Origin: Miscanthus floridulus
Taxonomy: Eukaryota > Streptophyta > Magnoliopsida > Poales > Poaceae
DNA: 64,000 nucleotides
Assembly (NCBI RefSeq): GCF_019320115.1
Contig: NC_089593.1
Span: forward strand, 11,251,908 to 11,315,907
Reading direction: 5' to 3'
Below the pieces are notes generated by a model. It saw nothing but the letters and a program-made list of their open reading frames with translations. It was not told the DNA's origin and did no database searches. Shown in pieces: positions 10,780-22,321 of the stretch (its first letter is position 1; every line of letters starts with the position of its first letter). Made by a program: the position numbers and the translations under genes.

Positions 10780-12624
10780 TGAAAGGTCAGGGGGTGAATA
10801 GCCTATTTAAAAATCTACAAATCAACTAGAGTAATTTGATTAGTATGACAAATAGCGTAATTCAAACTTGCTCTAGATCTACAAGGGTTGCAAGCCACCT
10901 ATCCAACAATTCTAGTTACAATGATTACTTAGGCACACAAACTTTCTATGTAACTACTCACTAAGAGCTCTTAATCTTGCTACTCTAAAGAGCTCAACTA
11001 GATGAATGTAAATAATAAAGCAAGCTCTCAATTCTAATTACACTAAAGAGCTTGTATCAACTAGTTTGCAAGAATGTAAATAAGTGAGTAGGATGATTAT
11101 ACCGCCGTGTAGGGGATGAACCAATCACAAGATGAATATATAGCCAATCACCGGGAGAATGTCAAAGACAAGAGACAATCGATTTTCTCCCGAGGTTCAT
11201 GTGCTTGCCAACACGCTACGTTCCCGTTGTGTCGACCAACACTTGGTGGTTCGGCGGCTAAGAGGTGTTTCACAAACGTCGTCCACATGATAGGACACCG
11301 CAAGAACCGACCCACAATTGAGGTAACTCAATGACACGAGCAATTTACTAGAGTTACCTTTCGGCACTCCGCCGGGGAAGGTACAACTCCCCTTACAATC
11401 ACCAGAGATGGCCACGAACAATCACCAACTCGCGCCAATCCTCCACCGCTGCTCCAACCGTCTAGGTGGTGGCAACCACCAAGAGAAACAAGCAAAATCC
11501 ATAGCGCAACACGATTGCCAAGTGCCTCTAGATGCAATCACTCAAGTAATGCACTTGGATTCTCTCCCAATCTCACAATGATGATGGATCAATGATGGAG
11601 ATGAGTGGGAGTGCTTTGGCTAAGCTCACAAGATTGCTATGTCAATGAAAATGTGCAAGAGAGTGAGCTTGAGCCGGCCATGGGGCTTAAATAGAAGCCC
11701 CCATGAAATAGAGCCATTAGGCTCCTTACTGCACTGAACATGGGCCGACCGGATGCTGGACCTCAATGTCTGGTCGTGCGATGTGTGCCACGTGTCATTG
11801 GCTTCAAATATCGATCACCCGATTTCAACGTTCAAGTGATGACCGGACGCGTCAGTTAGAAAGTGATCGGACGCTGGATCTCAGTATCCGGTCATTTCCA
11901 GTAAGGTTCCAAACGTGAATTTTCACGACCGGACACGTCCAGTCACTCAATGTCTCCACTATGCACCACATGTCACCATACGTCAGCATTGACCAGACGC
12001 ACCCTGCCAGTGTCCGGTCACTTTTAGCGCCAGTGTCCGGTCGAAGACCGAAACACGCGCTCACTGCTGCAACTGACCGAACGCGCCGGTCCAACAGAGA
12101 CCAGCGTCTGGTCACTTATAGTGACCTCCGTCTTTTCTATCTAGGGCGCCGGTGAAGTTTTCTACCCTTGCTCAAATGTGCTAACCACCAAGTGTATCAC
12201 CTTGTGCACATGTGTTAGCTTATTTTCACAAACATTTTTAAGGGTGTTAGCATTCCACTAGATCCTAAATGCATATGCAATGAGTTAGAGCATCTAGTGG
12301 CACTTTGATAACCGCATTTCGATACGAGTTCCACCCCTCTTAATAGTATGGCTATCGATCCTAAATGTGATCACACTCGCTAAGTGTCTCGATCACTAAA
12401 ACAAAATGGCTCCTACAATTTTACCTTTGCCTTGAGCCTTTTGTTTTTCTCTTTCTTCTTTTCCAAGTTTAAGTATTTGATCATCACCATGCCATCACCA
12501 TTGTCATGATCTTTGCCATTTGCTTCATCACTTGGAGTAGTGATACCTATCTCATAATCACTTTAATAAACTAGGTTAGCACTTAGGGTTTCATCAATTA
12601 ACCAAAACCAAACTAGAGCTTTCA
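10780..12624 (-). repeat. 3' LTR of the Copia element (left)
   Basis: 1845 bp, TG...CA ends. Compared with the right LTR it lacks about 15 bp near 10790 and a segment near 11750, and carries scattered substitutions. A block rich in GACCGGACGC-type motifs runs from about 11745 to 12125. Confidence 0.93.
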
Positions 12625-13772
12625 ATCTCCCCCTTTTTGGTAATTGATGACAACCCTTACACAAAGATATGAATTGAGATTTAATTGAATCCACGTTGCT
12701 TGCCCAAGCATATTTACCATGTGTAAAAGAATATGGACAAGTTGCATGAACTCCAAATGGTAGCAATTGCTCCCCCCTACATATGTGCTAAGAGTTTGAA
12801 TTGTAGCTTGCACATATGCTTAGATAGGAAATATAGGAGTCAATTTCTACCAAATGATGCTAAGGTATAAGAGATGGACCTTTGAAGCGTGATACCAATC
12901 GGAGTGCACCAATATACCATCCTTAGCACCATTAGTAACTAGACATGCACAAAAACTAGAATACCCCATGAGATCAATATTACAAATAAGGGTCTAGTTT
13001 CCATAGAATGAACATAGGTCTAGTTACTTTAGCCTATGCATGCTAGTTTTTCATTTCAACATTCAAACCTACAACTAGCATACACTACACAAGCATGGAA
13101 AATGAAATTAAGAACTTGTACCATGCAAGCAAATATATGAAATGCATATTCAAATGCATCATACAAGTTTATGAGCTTGCTCCCCCTACTTATGTGCAAT
13201 TTTGATTGATCCACTTACAATGTCTTTTTATTTGTTTGCTCCTCCTATCTTACTATCTTTGTGAATTTCTTTCCCCCTTTGTCAACAATTAGCACAAAAG
13301 GTAAGCTCAAATTATAGAAAGGTTGGGGTGAAACCATGTGAAATAAGGATCATTTTCCCAATTTGGTTCAATCTAGATTACTTGTAAAAGATATTTAACT
13401 CGATTTGATCCAAGGACAAGCTTCTTCACACCTCCAAATAAGGGTTATCTTGTACCATATTGAGTTAAACACTTGTAGCTTATTTTCTAGATCAAACACT
13501 AGGTTTACAAGCCCACAAACATGTCATATGCTACCACTAGATCATTTCAAACATACAAGCAATAGTGGTACCATACAAGCATCAAATTCATTTGATTTTT
13601 ATGAATGAGCCTAGGACATCATAGGAATGACTAGATGCACTAAACAAGTCCTTAGCAATGGATGGATGACATGTCAATCAATTTTACCTTGCTTTGCTCA
13701 AAGGAGAGGCATGTCATATAATGGGGGTGCATCAACACATATTTGAGAAGTCAAGTATGTTCAATTCATTCC
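12625..13772 (-). promoter_or_regulatory. Copia 3' untranslated region with repeated polypurine tracts
   Basis: No coding potential. The purine tract next to the LTR is CCAAAAAGGGGGAGAT on the minus strand (12625-12640). Further purine tracts of the form GTAGGGGGAGCAA occur at about 12769-12780 and 13179-13189 in the same context, and a weaker one near 13271-13280. Multiple polypurine tracts are a described Sirevirus trait. Confidence 0.6.
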
Positions 13773-16081
13773 TTAGCTTGCAAAACCTTTTTTCATCAAG
13801 TGGCTTGGTGAAGATATCGGCAAGTTGATCTTTGGTGCCCACACTCTCAATGTAAATGTCCCTTTTTGTTGGTGATCTCTTATGAAATGATGTCGGACAT
13901 CAATGTGCTTTGTTCTTGAATGTTGAACCGGGTTGTTGGTGAGTTTGACGGCACTCTCATTGTCACATAGCAATGGCACTTGCTTGAATTTGATCCCAAA
14001 GTCACTCAAGGTAGCCTTCATCCAAAGTAATTGAGCATAACGACTACCGGCCGAAATGTACTCCGCTTTAGCGGTTGAAAGTGCTACACTATTTTGCTTC
14101 TTTGATGACCAAGACACAAGTGATCTTCCCAATAGTTGATATGTGCCTGATGTGCTCTTTCTCTCAACTTTGCATCCCACATAATCAGAATCCAAATATC
14201 CAATCGACTTAAATCTTGCTCCTTTGGGATACCATAATCCAACATGTTATGTATGCTTCAAGTACCTCAATATTCTCTTAGTTGCCTTCAAATGACTTTC
14301 TCTTGGTGAAGCTTGAAATCTAGCACACATGCACACACTAAACATCACATCCGGTCTTGATGCGGTCACATAGAGTAGACTTCCAATCATGGACCGATAC
14401 ATCTTTTGATCCACCATGTTGCCATAAGCATCACTATCTAAGCTTCCACTTGTCCCCATTGGTGTACTAATAGCCTTACTCTCATCCATTTCAAACTTCT
14501 TGAGTATGTCCTTGATATACTTGCCTTGACTCACAAATGTGTCATTCTTCATTTGCTTGATTTGAAGACCAAGAAAGTAACTAAGTTCTCCAATCATAGA
14601 CATCTCAAACTCACTTGCCATCATCTTGCCAAACTCCTCACAAAATTCTTGATTTATTGATCCAAAGATGATATCATCAACATAGATTTGCATTACAAAC
14701 AAGTCATTCCAAGCTTCTTGGTGAAGAGAGTGGTGTCAACCTTTCCCATCTTGAATCCCTTAGAGAGTAGGAAATCCCTCAATCTCTCATACCATGCTCT
14801 AGGTGCTCGCTTCAATCCATACAAAGCCTTTTTTAACTTGTAGACATGGTTGGGTTTCTTCTCATCTTCAAAACCAGGAGGTTGCTCAACATACACAAGC
14901 TCATTGATGTACCCATTTAGAAATGCACTCTTCACATCCATTTGGTACAACTTGATGTTGTGGGCACAAGCATAAGCTAGCAAGATCCTAATTGCTTCTA
15001 ATCTTGCAACCGGGGCATATGTTTCTCCAAAGTCAAGACCTTCAACTTGAGTGTAACCTTGAGCCACTAATCTTGCTTTGTTCTTTATTACTATCCCATC
15101 TTGATCTTGCTTGTTTCGAAAGACCCACTTGGTTCCAATCACATTATGATCCTTAGACCTTTCAACTAAATCTCATACTTGGTTTCTTATGAAGTTGTTT
15201 AGCTCTTCATGCATAGCATTGATCCAATCAACACCCCTCAAAGCTTTATCTATCTTCTTAGGTTCAATGGATGACACAAATGAGAAATGCTCACAAAATG
15301 AAGCCAATCTTGATCTTGTTTGCATACCTCTTGAAATATCACCAATAATAGTGTCCAATGGATGATCTCTTGCAACATTGGTTGGTTGAAGCACTTGCAC
15401 TTGATTGCTAGAATTTGATTGATCACTTGGTTGAGATGATGAACTAGCCATTTGTTGATTTTGCACATTGCCATTACTAGTGCTTGCTTGGATTTAATCA
15501 TGAGAACCACTAGCTTGCACATTTGAGTTAGAGAGTACTTGATTTTTGTCATCTTCAACATCAATCATCTCTCTAGGCCTTAACTCACCAATGTCCATGT
15601 TCTTCATTGTATTGACCAATTGAGTGTCTCTTACATCATCTAGATTCTCATCTTTCTCTTGGGAACCATTTGTTTCATCAAACTCCACATCATGAACCTC
15701 CTCAAGAGTACCACTAGCCAAATTCCAAACTCCATAAGCTTGCTAGTAGTGGAGTAACCAAGCAAGAAACCTTCATCACATTTCTTTTCAAACTTGCTTA
15801 ATCTAGTGCCTTTCTTCAATATATAGCATTTACAACCAAAAACCCAGAAGTATGCTATGTTTGGCTTTCTTCCATTCAATAGCTCATAAGGTGTTTTCTC
15901 CATCATGGGGTGACAATAGAGTCAGTTGCTATAGTAGCAAGCCATGTTGATTGCTTTGGCCCAAAATGAATGACTCACATTGTACTCACTCAACATTGAT
16001 CTTGCCATATCAATCAAGGTTCTATTCTTTTTTCAACTAGCCCATTTGATTAAGGAGTATACTTGGCCGAGAATTGATGTC
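13773..16081 (-). pseudogene. Copia pol, C-terminal part: integrase end, reverse transcriptase, RNase H
   Basis: From right to left: integrase tail with KTPYELLNGRKPNIAYFWVFG (about 15880), a Ser/Asn-rich linker (about 15150-15700), then RT starting [13 protein letters not shown] with [12 protein letters not shown] and [15 protein letters not shown]. The catalytic YVDDIIFGS (about 14680) follows, and RNase H with STSGTYQLLG, NSVALSTAKAEYIS and TKHIDVRHHFIRD, ending at 13773. A one-base frameshift falls just before the YVDD motif (about 14700). In-frame stops occur near 14246 and in the integrase tail (about 15920-16060). The reading frame continues from 30221 across the Gypsy insertion. Confidence 0.88.
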
Positions 16082-17447
16082 TGTTGACATAAAATGTGAC
16101 ACACTATGCCTCACACACAGCAAGCCGAAAAGCGTGGCTTCAATCGGGTCCCCGGGTGCTTCGTGATCCGGAAACGTGCCAGTCAGTTTGACCTAAAAAA
16201 AACTAACACGGGATAAAACAGTTAAATGCCAAACCGGAACATGTCAGGTGAGACCAGACAGTTCCATATATACGGCCCTGAAGCCACTTACAATGACATA
16301 CAGCTATAGGAAGCTGTCTACCAACAAGTTTATAAACCATTCAACTAATCGTAAGATGAACACACGTAAAGATCCGATTGCCGAATGCATGTGCATGGGA
16401 AGACATGTTTGAACAAGTGAAATTAATTATGAGTTAATGCATAACCAAGCTCAGCAGTCCAGCCGAGTTGGGGTCCATGAAGAAGGAACATGCAAATAAA
16501 CACGACTAAACTAATCTAAAACCTGCATCTGCCGCACGACACCTAGTTTCGTTAAAGCTTAAACGTAATTAACATGCATGAACCCACGACATGTGACAAT
16601 CTAGATTAAAATAATTCAGCCATTATGAGCATGTTATCTATTTGCAAAGGTAATATGAAAAGCAATGATCATTGAAGCACGAATAAAACCATAAGAGAGG
16701 GCCGAACAATATCAATCTAGATTGGGCAGAAGTGTGTTACAAATATATAAAATATTTAAAACATGCAACACAGGATAACTTAATGAATCTATTTAGATTT
16801 TGCCGTATCTAATAGAGCCGATAACTGTCTTGCTTTCACTAAGCATATTGAGCAAACGCCTGCCGCACGGTATCTACTCATAAACAAAGCATAAGCAAAG
16901 ACTTCTTGATTGTCAAGCAAAGATCCACCGCACGATCATTGAAAACAAACAAGACTACTTGCATCACGTCTAAATCCACCGCATGATACTAAACATGATA
17001 ACAAGGTTGTCGGAACTTACGGAGGTCGACGGATCGATGACTCCTCTCGAAGAACTCGACGACACGACAAAAGGACTCGAAAGTTGGCACGGGGCCGGTT
17101 GTATTGATTTGGTTGTGAACACCTATTACAATGGTCGAGGGTCAATATTTATACCCTAGACAAAACCCGAGTCCTAAAAGACTACGATTTACAAAGGAAC
17201 TCTTAAATAAACTTAGAAACTACGATTCCTTGCCCTAAACTCTCAGAGTCCTTTATTATTACAACTTTCATCTTTTCAATCGGCTTTGCCTGCCATCTTC
17301 TGTTTTCCCGAATGGAGTCACCACCTTCTGAAGTAACCGACTGCACAAGCATTTAGCCGACCGCTCGTTTTGTTTGTCGAATATCCTTCTTCCCGCATGC
17401 AGGTCCACCTATCATCCTCCAGAGTCGACCAAAATCCAGTGTTAACA
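16082..17447 (-). repeat. 3' LTR of the Gypsy element (left)
   Basis: 1366 bp, TGTTGACA...GTTAACA ends, about 97-98 percent identical by eye to the right LTR. Confidence 0.93.
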
Positions 17448-17470
17448 CATGCCCCCTCAATTTTAGGATA
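17448..17470 (-). promoter_or_regulatory. Gypsy polypurine tract region
   Basis: On the minus strand the bases before the 3' LTR read AAAATTGAGGGGGCATG. The purine run GAGGGGG is the likely plus-strand primer, although CATG separates it from the LTR. Confidence 0.5.
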
Positions 17471-17597
17471 AAAGTTGTTTTATTCTGAAATTGACCACAA
17501 GCTCCTTCTTCCTCCTAGGTCAGCACCGTTCAACACCGCAGCCGCTGTCCAAAAATTCAAGCTTTCAGCGCAACCTCGGACCCACTTCAAATCTTCA

Positions 17598-20500
17598 ATG
17601 GTGACCCAGGATGAAATTCCAGAGGTAAACTTCACTTATATTCGGCAATATCCACTTGATCTTCCCGTTCTTCTTTTGGCTTATTCCTCTTTGATTTCAA
17701 TCACCCTTTAAAGGAATACAAGAATCAAATTTTGATCCCCTATGCTGCCAACCCCGATTCCTATTTCCTTGGTCCAATGGGAAATCCTGACCCTTTTGAA
17801 ATTATCGAGAAGGAAACCTAAAGAATCCCTTTCAAATCTAGAATCACCTTGCCAAACCGATGGCCAAACATGTTCAAGAATTGGCCATTTCCCCTAATCG
17901 CTGGATGGCAGAATTGGTACAGGAGAATGCTGGAGAAAAGCAGCAGCCACTAGGAAAGTCAAGACATCAGTCATTGTCTGGAATTATCCTTAGCAGAAAC
18001 ACCCAAAAACGATTCTCTTTTGATAGCAGCTTCCCATTTTTGGTCTGACACCATTAATGCCTTCATTTTCAGCCATGGTATGATGACCATCACTCTAGCC
18101 GATGTGTTCATGATGACTGGCTTGAACGTGTCACTACCAGTATACCCTTATAAGTACAAGAGCAAAAGTAATCAAAGAGCCGTCAGCTCTGGATGTGGAT
18201 GGGTCAAATACATCCAGAACTACATGAATGCATCTGGCACCATCTCTGACAAAGAGTTGAAAGCCTTCATAAATATGTGGCTATGCAGATTCATCTTCTG
18301 TGGAAAATCCAATGAACCAACCCTGAATCACATGGTGATGGCTAAAGACTTAGCTGCAGGCACTCAGATCCCACTAGGCAAATCTCTTAGGGTCTGTTTA
18401 TCATATGATGCATTAGATTACTCTTTAGATGCGCCAAGGTGGAGAAATCTCTTGTGTGAATGGTCCCTGGTGGCTAATTCAAATGTGGCTCCAGCTATAC
18501 ATGCATCAGATAACCTCTGTGAGCCTCTTCAATCTAAGTTTTCCTTCAGTTAACTATGCTGAAGGCAGTACATCAAAGGTTAAGGCTTGTCAGACTTATG
18601 GGGAAGCAGCATCATCTATCAGCATTGACATAGACATCGGTCTTTTCTTCAAGCTGTTTTTCAAAAGATTCGGCAATGTGCTCTGGTTTCCTTACAGAGA
18701 AAATGAAAATTTGACTTTGCCCTGCAAGTTTAGCTATGAAACTGGTTGTTCAGGTCAAGAATCCACGGAGATCTTCAACTCCTTTATCAAACCTTACACT
18801 CTGCCAGCCGAATTTCATCATGGGAGGTTAGTGCAGTCCACCTATGAATTCTACTATCCAAATATGGTGGCCAGACAATTATGATGTGGCCAGCTACCCC
18901 CAAGATTCCTCTTCTCAACAATCATAAAGTCAAGGGAAGTAATAACAGAAAGAATGGAAGCCAAGAAAATCTTTGAATTAGGATGGGAATTGCCAATATA
19001 TGAACCATCTCCATTTGGGCTAATAGATGTTGCTCATCCCTTCTTTGTCTCTTGGTGGCAAGAATGGCATGCTCATATCTTCAATATATCAGTTCATCCT
19101 TTATGCAAAAACTTGCAGCCCGATTTTACTTCTGATAGTGAGGTAATTTCATTATGCTCATCATTTCCTATTCTTGAATTCACTTCTTATTTTAACATCT
19201 AGTTATGCACAGGATCTTGAGTCTACTCCCCCAGCCAAAGCAATCCAGTACTATTCGGCTGGTCCCAAGCCTGCTCTGGGGTTTGATGCCCCAAAATTAA
19301 AGGAATTCATGAAAACTCCTGCAACTTTAAATTCAGTACCTTTAAAGGCACTCATGAGAACTCCTGCTACTTCAGCTGCTGCATCTTCAAGAGGAAAAAG
19401 CAAAAGGAAAACACCTGAAAATTTTCTCTTACCCAAGAAACCAAGGACCAAGAAAGCCAAATTATCTCTTAAGGTATGAACTTTTTATTCTCTATCAGGT
19501 TAACAACCCCACTTAGCAGTAAACCTGACCACCTCTACATTCATTACTTCCATTGCAGCCACAAGTCGAAATTCCCAGACTAGGCAATACCTCAGCACCT
19601 ATAAAACCAACCCCTGAAGTTTCTACCAAAAATGAAGAAATCCATGACAGTGAAGCTTCAGAGACTCATGAAGCTGAAGGTTCAAAGGCTCATAAATCTG
19701 ATGAGACTATAGGTAACATCGTTCAACCAATTCTCTTTTTTCTCCCTTTTTTTTAAATAACATCTATCCCTTATGCTCATTATCATTTACTTTATTGAGA
19801 ATAGATGAAATCTTAGATGAACTGGTAAGGGAAACTTCTCCTGATCAAGCTCCAAACCCGTCCCTTCTGAACCTTCAGCCAAGTCCTCCAGCAAGCCAGG
19901 GTATAATCCATCCTGATGATCAATCAGTTCAGCAGGTAATGCCTTGTCTTACACTATATTTTAGCAAATTCACCCAATCGGCTAACACCTCCTTTCTTCT
20001 CTTTTCTTTAGAAGAACATCACTAAACCGACCACCAGCTACTCCTTCTCTATTGAGGACTACATCATTGAGAAAGGTGAAGAGATTACTTCTCAACAAAC
20101 CTTATCGCTGGAAAATCAGGCTCGGCTAAAAGAGGTGATCATTCTACTGAACAAGGATACCATTAGTCTGGTTCATGATGCAGATCAGATAAGAGACCTC
20201 CTTGAACTCATTGATCAAGATATCCCTTCTGCTCTCAAGGCCCCCCTAGAATCTGCAGCCCATCTTGATGACCACTTTGCCATGGTGAGAAGGGCAACCA
20301 AGAACATATCTTCGAGGGCTGCTTTGCAGAAGAATAGATCTTTGAAGAAGCTAGAGATTAAAGATCTTCACTCTCATATCCAGACTACAAGAAATTCCTT
20401 GACAATCTTGGAGCCTGAACTGAAAGCCATGGAGGATGAAAAAAGCAGACTAGAAGCTCAACTAGCCGAACTGAATGCCACAATTCAGTCTCACAGGGCC

Positions 20501-20695
20501 CATATAGCTAATTTGCCGAAGAACATAGAAGCAACTTCACTAAAGATAACTTCGACCATCAAAGAAGATTAGCAAATCAAAACTAAGTTATCCAGCATCC
20601 AGAGTTCTGAAGATGAGGATCAGAAAGTGCTAGATAATGTTAGCCGAATCAGGACTGAAGCCATAGAGGCAATCAATCAGCTTCTGAACAAGTAG
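17598..20695 (+). pseudogene. Antisense plant-mobile-domain (PMD, aminotransferase-like) gene inside the Gypsy element
   Basis: Six exons with GT-AG introns can be traced on the plus strand: 17598-17624, 17714-19142, 19213-19473, 19559-19712, 19805-19935 and 20012-20695. All joins keep frame. Exon 2 encodes the PMD: HFWSDTINAFIFSHGMMTI, LADVFMMTGLNV, then GPWWLIQMWLQLY and YGEAASSISIDIDIG. Later exons are Lys/Pro/Ser-rich, and the last encodes a long coiled coil (about 20135-20690). PMD proteins such as MAIN/MAIL1 act in silencing in plants, and retrotransposon-borne PMDs are known; its job here is unknown. Lesions: in-frame stops near 17818, 17950 and 20570, and frameshifts near 18440 and 18880. 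AATAAA follows at about 20712. The start ATG is a guess based on splice continuity. Confidence 0.72.
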
Positions 20696-21180
20696 ACATT
20701 GGGCTTGTAATAAATTTAAGTGTGATATCCTCTATCCCTTGATCAATCAACTTTATGTTTACATATTTTTATTCGTTTGAAAAAACAATCGGCCATTTTC
20801 CCTTAAATTATTCAATTAGAATGTAGCCAATTGTCTCCATTCTTCCAATAGCCGAACGAATCCTAATTTAAATGTTGTGAGGGTATAGCCGAACAATGCT
20901 GGCTCCAACAAATCAGGGAGATAGTCGAACGACGTCCGACTTAATCCATGCCTGGCCCAGCCCAGTAGCGGCCCAGCTGAAAGGGAAAAACCCTACTCCA
21001 TCATTCGGCATTCTCGCCCCACGACTCCATGGAATTCGCCACGATTCTTCGCTTCGGCTTATAAATAGACCCTTCCGTTAGCCTTCATCGCTATCTCCGT
21101 TTTAGCGTTCTCACATCTGTCTCCTCTACTTCCTTTGTTCGATTCATTCCAGAAGAAAACCCTAACCTCCACCAAAGCAA
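20696..21180 (+). promoter_or_regulatory. Spacer between antisense genes with TATA box for the second one
   Basis: Contains the poly(A)-signal-like AATAAA of the upstream PMD gene near 20712. TTATAAATAGACCC at 21059-21072 lies about 120 bases before the ATG of the next gene and is a good plant TATA box. The bases between are CT-rich and leader-like, ending CAAATGG. Confidence 0.55.
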
Positions 21181-22055
21181 ATGGTGAACAGTGGCGACCA
21201 TGGCAAGCGACCTGCTGACGGAGAGGCGGAAGGAAGCAGAGCATCACGCTGCCGGCACCGTGGGTACGATTTGGCTTTTTGCCCCCTTGCAATTTTCTTG
21301 TTCATCTCTTAGTTTCAATTTTTCCTTCCTCATTCATCAGGATAAGGGTCATCAGCTCCAGCCAATATCATCTCCTTCCTCCGGCGACAGCAGCTCAACC
21401 GGGAACTCCATCATCTGGCTCTTTCGGATCCTCCAGCTCTTCAAGCTCCTATCATCCCAATCCTTGGGGCCCGGCGAAACCAGCAGATGCACACCATCCA
21501 TACTCTCATGAGGAAGCGCTCAAGTTTCGCCAGGAGAGGGACGAGGCCCGGGAGGAGCTAGGCGACGTCTCCAAGAAATTCGGTATCGAGCAAGCCGAAT
21601 GGGAGGACCAGCGGAAGCAACTCTGCGACACCATCACCGGTTTGATATCTTCATTTGGTTTTATCATTCTGGCTTCCCCCACTTGCTGACCCATTTTTTT
21701 TCTTTTCTGCCCAGCTCTTTCTTCGAAGAATGACCGCCTGAAGGCGGCGGCGAACAATGTTGCCGACAAGGTGATTGCCCAGGGGGAGACATCCGAGGCA
21801 CGCCTTGATGCTGTGGACGGCCGTATTGATCAGGCCATCATCCAAGGTGTGCACCTTGGTGTTTCTCTCGGGCTGGCGGCAATGACCTCCCGAACCAACG
21901 AAGACTACTCCTTCCAGCCAGTCGGCTTCGCTGGAGGACGCCTGGACGAGATCGACGACATCGATGAGCGTCTAGAGGTCTACGATGATCATGCCGCCGT
22001 CCTTGCCGAATCCACAAACCCCCAGTCCGTCCTCAACAAGTTATTTGAGGAGTAG
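21181..22055 (+). CDS. Three-exon antisense gene in the Gypsy element, coiled-coil protein of unknown function
   Basis: Exons 21181-21263, 21341-21639 and 21715-22055 join through GT-AG introns of 77 and 75 bp into one frame of 240 codons with no stop, ending TAG at 22055. The N-terminus is short and basic (MVNSGDHGKRPADGE). A Ser/Pro-rich stretch follows (SSGSFGSSSSSSSYHPNP), then a charged helical region (EEALKFRQERDEAREELGD and on through exon 3) and an acidic C-terminus (LDEIDDIDERLEVYDDH). I do not recognise the family. It has its own TATA box (21059) and lies convergent with pol, 267 bases from the end of integrase. It is the only element-borne gene in this window without a visible lesion. 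An ATG at 21200 in another frame would meet a stop after splicing, so 21181 is preferred. Splice sites are predicted by eye. Confidence 0.62.
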
Positions 22056-22193
22056 TTTGTATTAGGATGGACTTCTATAAATAATCTTGTCTTTTGGAAG
22101 AATACTTATTTCTTTGATTCTTTTCGGTAAAATTCTATCTGCGACCGTCAGAAAAATGCTGAAAACACCCCGGTCTTGCATAAACATTCTTGT

Positions 22194-22307
22194 GCTAGAG
22201 GCGATGCAAACTGCATCGGCTATTTTGTGCTAAAGGCGATATGAATAATATCGGCTATTCTCAGTCTTATTTTTTTTAGGCTAAAGGCGATTTTCCCTTT
22301 ATCGGCT
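22194..22307. repeat. Three tandem stem-loop repeats
   Basis: Three units of the form GCTAAAGGCGAT-loop-ATCGGCT: GATGCAAACTGCATC (about 22203-22217), GATATGAATAATATC (about 22238-22252) and GATTTTCCCTTTATC (about 22289-22303). The flanks are conserved while the inner stem bases vary with compensating changes. They lie between the antisense gene and the end of pol. Confidence 0.75.
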
Positions 22308-22321
22308 TTTCTGATCTACAT

